A stretch of DNA of 64,000 nucleotides, taken from contig JAFMYY010000002.1 of assembly GCA_017948555.1 (NCBI GenBank), positions 248,001 to 312,000 on the forward strand, written 5' to 3'. This document shows, one piece after another, positions 60,535-64,000 of this stretch (positions are counted from its first letter, which is position 1; every line of letters begins with the position of its first letter). Both the position numbers and the translations under genes were made by a program. A model generated the notes under the pieces. The model saw nothing but the letters and a program-made list of their open reading frames with translations. It did no database searches and was not told the origin of the DNA. Origin of the DNA: Cesiribacteraceae bacterium YIM B00369 (GTDB taxonomy: Bacteria > Bacteroidota > Bacteroidia > Cytophagales > Cyclobacteriaceae).

Positions 60535-62535
60535 TTAATAGGCACCCCCGGTTTTTCTATCATTCAGCTCTTTTTTTCCTGAAGTAAATTTCGGGAGACT
60601 TTCCGGAGCACTATAGGTAGTGGTGGTGTCGGTTAAAGATTGCATAAAGGCAATAATATCATCCTTCTCCTCTTCGGTAAGGTTGAGTCTGTCTGCAGGG
60701 AGGGTTTGGTTGGGAACATCAAGTCCCATGCCAGCGCCTCCGCCTGAATCATAAAAATCCATCACCTCTTTTAAAGAAGTAAGAGCGCCATTGTGCATAT
60801 AGGGAGCGGTTAATGCTATATTACGAACCGTAGGAGTTTTAAATGAGTGCTTCCAGGCATCTGCCGGAATTACCCCGGCCCTTCCCGGGTCTTCATCCAG
60901 CGTGGGATGAGCAAAATCCGCGGACTTCGTAACTCCTAAAACTTCTGTTTCACTTTCAGTGTAACGAGGCGGTACAGTGCCATTAAATACCGGGGCGAAA
61001 TGGCAGGTGGCGCAGGCTGCTTTACCCATAAAAAGATTAAAGCCTCTTTTTGCCGCGTCGCCTAATAATTCATTTTCCCGGCGCATATACTGGTCGAATG
61101 GGGTATTAAGTGCTGTTAAATTCTGCACATAGGCAGCAATGGCCCTGTTAATGGTATTTACACTTATTTTATTATCCAGTTGCTCCTTAAAAGCCCTTTT
61201 AAACATTCTTTTGTATTCTCTGCTATGTTCCAGCTTCGCTACCACTTCTTCATAAGAGCCATGGAGCTCATCTGCTTTTAATACCACAACAGGAATCTGG
61301 TCCTGCAGGTACTGCGAGCGGCTGTCGTAAAAATAGGCGTTGCTGTATACTGCATTGAGCAGGGTAGGGGCATTCCGCTGAAGGCTTCCTTTAAAATCAA
61401 AAGCAAGGCTGCGGGTCATGCCATCGGTAAAAGCTTTGGACGGCTTATGGCAACTGGCACAGGAGCGCTGGTTGTTTTCAGATAATACAGGATCAAAAAA
61501 GAGTAATTTTCCTAATTCCACCAACTCCTTATTTTGCTCCTGCCGGTCTTGTTTGGCATAATAAGCTGTCTGTAAAAAACGGGAACTGAAAAGGCTCCTG
61601 GCAAAGCTGTTAACAGCTTTGGAAGCAGAAGGTGATTCCGGAATTAATTCCTGTTGTAAGGCTGTAAGAGCACCATAAGCAGGATCTGCAAACTCCCTGA
61701 TAAAAAAGAGCCTGTCGAAAGTATCAAAGTCTGGGTACTCCTGAAGGTATTTAACAGCTTTTTCAAGAGTATTTGCGGCCATTGTACTTTGTTTTTTCGC
61801 CTCCTGTGCTGTAGTATTTTTGTATAATTGGGTGGCCGCCAGAACAGGTTTTAAGCTGGTGGTTACAAATTCCAGCTCTTTTCCTGCAGCGGGAGCATCA
61901 AAACCAGTTATCCCCATAGTCATGGTACGGATAAGCTGCTCTCTCAGGCTTTCAAGTATTTGTTTATCCGTCAGGGACTGCTTTTTCAGGTTATTCGTGA
62001 AAAGTAATACTTTCTCTTCCAGTGAATACGCATGCACTAAAGCTTCATTTCCTTTTTCATAGTTAAAATCCTCCGCAAAAATTAATTCCTCCAAAACCTG
62101 TAAACCTTCTGGTGGAAATGTTCTGAAGCCGGGGGGCAGGAAGGGGAGCGTCTGGTATTCGGCTTCCTCCACAAGGACTTTTGGAATGGGCGCTCCGTTC
62201 AGGCTTTTAGCCAGTTCAGGATCAAGGTACTCCAGCAGGTACTCCACCTGCTTATAATTGTTTTTAACCTTATAAAATTCTTCCTGCACCTGTGAAACAG
62301 GAATTTCCTTTGTTTTCAGAAGTTCTATACTCCTGGTAAATTTTTCTGTCTGCCTTTGAAAAGCAGTAAGGTCGTACAAAAAGTTTTCCCTTGCTTTTAC
62401 CGCAGCCTCATTTTCTGATTTGAAGGAAGATGCCAGTACCATAAAAAACAGAAAAGTGCTCAGTAACAGAAACCACAACCAAAGGCTTTTCTTTTTTTGA
62501 AGGAGCTTGAGGGGAAGTGGAATTAGGTGAATCAT
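60535..62535 (-). CDS. Di-heme cytochrome-c peroxidase (MauG/CcpA family) with large N-terminal domain
   Basis: A 666-residue envelope protein with an N-terminal membrane anchor (about 17-38). The C-terminal ~330 residues form a di-heme peroxidase: CASCHKPSKAF (heme 1, CxxCH at 359-363) and CATCHFAPVFNG (heme 2, 508-512), with ALTAPYMHNGALTSLKEVMDF, a typical Bacteroidota peroxidase ending. Peroxide or another oxidant is reduced with cytochrome electrons. The first ~300 residues are helical and lack hemes; FPPEGLQVLEELIFAEDF around residues 137-154 recalls imelysin-type domains, so this may be a fusion. Monocistronic. Confidence 0.88.
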   Translation of the reverse strand: MIHLIPLPLKLLQKKKSLWLWFLLLSTFLFFMVLASSFKSENEAAVKARENFLYDLTAFQRQTEKFTRSIELLKTKEIPVSQVQEEFYKVKNNYKQVEYLLEYLDPELAKSLNGAPIPKVLVEEAEYQTLPFLPPGFRTFPPEGLQVLEELIFAEDFNYEKGNEALVHAYSLEEKVLLFTNNLKKQSLTDKQILESLREQLIRTMTMGITGFDAPAAGKELEFVTTSLKPVLAATQLYKNTTAQEAKKQSTMAANTLEKAVKYLQEYPDFDTFDRLFFIREFADPAYGALTALQQELIPESPSASKAVNSFARSLFSSRFLQTAYYAKQDRQEQNKELVELGKLLFFDPVLSENNQRSCASCHKPSKAFTDGMTRSLAFDFKGSLQRNAPTLLNAVYSNAYFYDSRSQYLQDQIPVVVLKADELHGSYEEVVAKLEHSREYKRMFKRAFKEQLDNKISVNTINRAIAAYVQNLTALNTPFDQYMRRENELLGDAAKRGFNLFMGKAACATCHFAPVFNGTVPPRYTESETEVLGVTKSADFAHPTLDEDPGRAGVIPADAWKHSFKTPTVRNIALTAPYMHNGALTSLKEVMDFYDSGGGAGMGLDVPNQTLPADRLNLTEEEKDDIIAFMQSLTDTTTTYSAPESLPKFTSGKKELNDRKTGGAY

Positions 62536-63142
62536 TATGGTTTAGGTATTCTTATTTAAAGACAGGTGCCCGGGAACAGAAGCCTTTTTGTATGATAAAA
62601 TGAATAAGGAAAAGCCAGCAGGATTACCCCCGGCCTTTTCATGTGCAAAAGAAGTCAATTCCTGTTACCTTCCTGTTAAGGGATTATGTTCAAATAATTA
62701 ATATATACCCTCCCCTTGGTTGCATATAATGAGTTATAATTCAATTATTTAACAGGGTGAAATTTTAATTTATTTTTGGGGAGCTACCATAGAAATTATT
62801 TTTCCATTATTGGAGGCTGTCAATATTAGCTTTTATCAGGCATTATCTTTATCTGCTGCAGTTTGGAGGTAGGTGGAAATTATCAGAATGTTTCCTGTTT
62901 GCCTGCTCCGGTAAATCCTTAACCTAAGGCAGTGGCGGAATTAAAACCTATAGAACGCCTTAAATGAGCAAAATTGAGGGAAAAGTAAGAATTGTGCCTG
63001 TGATAAAACTATTAACAATTTACATTCAGGAGCAGGAATACATAACAATAGGATAAAACCTAATTAATTCCCGGTTGATCTTATAGCTTTTACTTTGCTG
63101 TCAGAATAATAAACATCTGAACAACAAACTTTTAAACTCTTT
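62536..63142. other. Divergent intergenic region, cytochrome peroxidase / PhoX-like
   Basis: 607 bases with no convincing gene. GAAAAG-CC...GG-CCTTTTC (about 62612-62640) is a partial hairpin 80-100 bases ahead of the peroxidase gene. A 30-codon frame at 62964-63056 has no supporting feature. Probably a long regulatory region. Confidence 0.4.
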
Positions 63143-64000
63143 ATGAGAAACCTTTCACAAACCATTCTTACAGCTTTTTTACTTAGTGCCGGATATGGCA
63201 GCATGCAGGAAGCTGTGGCCCAGTCTCCATCTGCAGGCAAAGGAGCGCCATCAAAAAATAAGATTGGCAGTTTTACTTCTGTAAAGCCAACAGGCCAGAC
63301 CCAGACTATTGTATTTCCTTCTGAAACACATACTTTCCAGCTCCTGGCAAAAACAGGAGAAACGCTTTACACCGGTACTGATGAAGCACTGGGAGGAAAT
63401 AATGATTTTACTGCCTACATAGGAAAGAACGGAAGCAGTAAGGAAGGCTATCTTTCCATTAATCAGGAAACTACACCAGGGGGCGTTTCCCTGCTGGATC
63501 TGAATTATAATGAGTCAGAAAAAATATGGGACGTAAATGCAGTGCGTAAAGTGGATTTTTCTCCACTTGTAAGAACTGTCCGTAACTGCTCAGGAGGTAT
63601 TACTCCATGGGGTACCGTAATTACTTCGGAAGAAACAACCAACAGCGGCGATGCAAATGGAGATGGCTACCAGGATGTGGGCTGGCAGGTGGAGATAGAC
63701 CCTGCTACAGGTGAAATAATGGACTATGATGGTGACGGAAAGCCGGATAAGCTTTGGGCTATGGGTAGAATGAACCATGAGAATATTGCTGTAAGCGAAG
63801 ATGGGATAACCTGTTATCAGGCTGAAGATGGCGGATCAAGTGGTGTTTTTAAGTTTGTGGCTGATCAGCCGGGCAAACTTAACGAAGGAACTTTGTATGT
63901 ATTGAAGAGAGACAGCGAAACTTCCACTACCGGAACATGGGTGCCGGTGCCGAATAAAACCCAATCAGACAGAAATAATACAAGAAGTCTTGCAGGCTCT
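63143..64000 (+). CDS. PhoX-like (DUF839) alkaline phosphatase, 3' partial
   Basis: An open frame from ATG 63143 to the right edge, 286 complete codons without a stop, so the gene continues outside. Signal peptide about 1-27 (ends EAVAQ). PhoX/DUF839 signatures: RNCSGGITPWGTVITSEE (about 152-169; Cys and Glu of the Ca/Fe site region), GRMNHENIAVSEDG (about 210-223) and GSSGVFKFVA (about 232-241). PhoX enzymes are secreted Ca2+/Fe-dependent phosphomonoesterases. It lacks an obvious Tat twin-arginine motif, unlike many PhoX proteins, so Sec export is more likely. Function by family only. Confidence 0.82.
   Translation, partial: MRNLSQTILTAFLLSAGYGSMQEAVAQSPSAGKGAPSKNKIGSFTSVKPTGQTQTIVFPSETHTFQLLAKTGETLYTGTDEALGGNNDFTAYIGKNGSSKEGYLSINQETTPGGVSLLDLNYNESEKIWDVNAVRKVDFSPLVRTVRNCSGGITPWGTVITSEETTNSGDANGDGYQDVGWQVEIDPATGEIMDYDGDGKPDKLWAMGRMNHENIAVSEDGITCYQAEDGGSSGVFKFVADQPGKLNEGTLYVLKRDSETSTTGTWVPVPNKTQSDRNNTRSLAGS

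Noticed and set aside
62964-63056. 30-codon ORF in the gap before the PhoX-like gene
   Set aside because: No hydrophobic or domain pattern and no support from context.

Overview
The window looks like a chromosomal segment of a Bacteroidota bacterium, most likely a Cytophagales (Cesiribacter/Flammeovirga-like) gliding or marine/soil relative. This rests on TonB-dependent receptors with carboxypeptidase-regulatory domains, a FecI/FecR pair, two DUF4249 lipoproteins, type IX secretion (T9SS) C-terminal sorting domains, promoters of the Bacteroidota TTG-N19/20-TAnnTTTG type, and a near absence of Shine-Dalgarno sites. The genus is inference. I see no rRNA, CRISPR array, insertion sequence, integrase or phage module; one tRNA (Cys) is present.

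Layout. 1-4 kb: end of a tetraheme NapC/NirT-like cytochrome, a CLC channel/exchanger, an HPP-family membrane protein and TerC. 4.2-6.5 kb: ribosomal protein S1 (rpsA) and tRNA-Cys. 6.6-11 kb: a three-gene export/uptake locus (small Cys/His/Met-containing secreted protein, TonB receptor, secreted Asp-box beta-propeller with CxCC). 11-15.2 kb: a gene-poor stretch with foldable intergenic DNA beside an RRM RNA-binding protein, a frameshifted T9SS cargo pseudogene, a cation/Ca2+ antiporter, a cold-shock protein and a DUF922 putative protease. 15.4-26.7 kb: an envelope/exopolysaccharide region (SanA/ElyC-like protein with a G10 tract, GT2, Wzz/BY-kinase fusion, Wzx flippase, GT4, a 34-aa membrane peptide, Wzy-like ligase/polymerase, short TolC-like protein, acyltransferase). 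26.8-31.6 kb: DEAD-box helicase, two DUF2382 stress proteins, pgi. 31.9-36.4 kb: TPR lipoprotein, thrS, infC (apparently starting at AUU behind a strong Shine-Dalgarno), rpmI, rplT. 36.4-45.2 kb: two TonB receptor-DUF4249 pairs flanking one sigma/FecR pair. 45.4-52.3 kb: arginase-family HutG, an unknown protein, two stand-alone response-regulator receivers, a large T9SS protein. 52.4-60.4 kb: class I-like HMG-CoA reductase, M28 peptidase, beta-CASP nuclease, LpxH-like phosphoesterase with a glycosyltransferase, GH1 beta-glucosidase. 60.5-64 kb: a di-heme cytochrome-c peroxidase with a large N-terminal domain and the start of a PhoX-like phosphatase cut by the window edge.

How the genes work together. 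The clearest functional units are the polysaccharide synthesis/export operon on the plus strand, the translation operon thrS-infC-rpmI-rplT, and the sigma/FecR-controlled TonB receptor system. The most unusual items are the foldable intergenic region next to the RRM gene (11.08-11.36 kb), the Cys-motif uptake locus at 6.6-11 kb, the double-frameshift T9SS pseudogene, the degenerate BY-kinase, the G10 tract and the AUU-start infC. Nothing was searched or folded by program; all similarity calls come from recognising motifs and domain order by eye.
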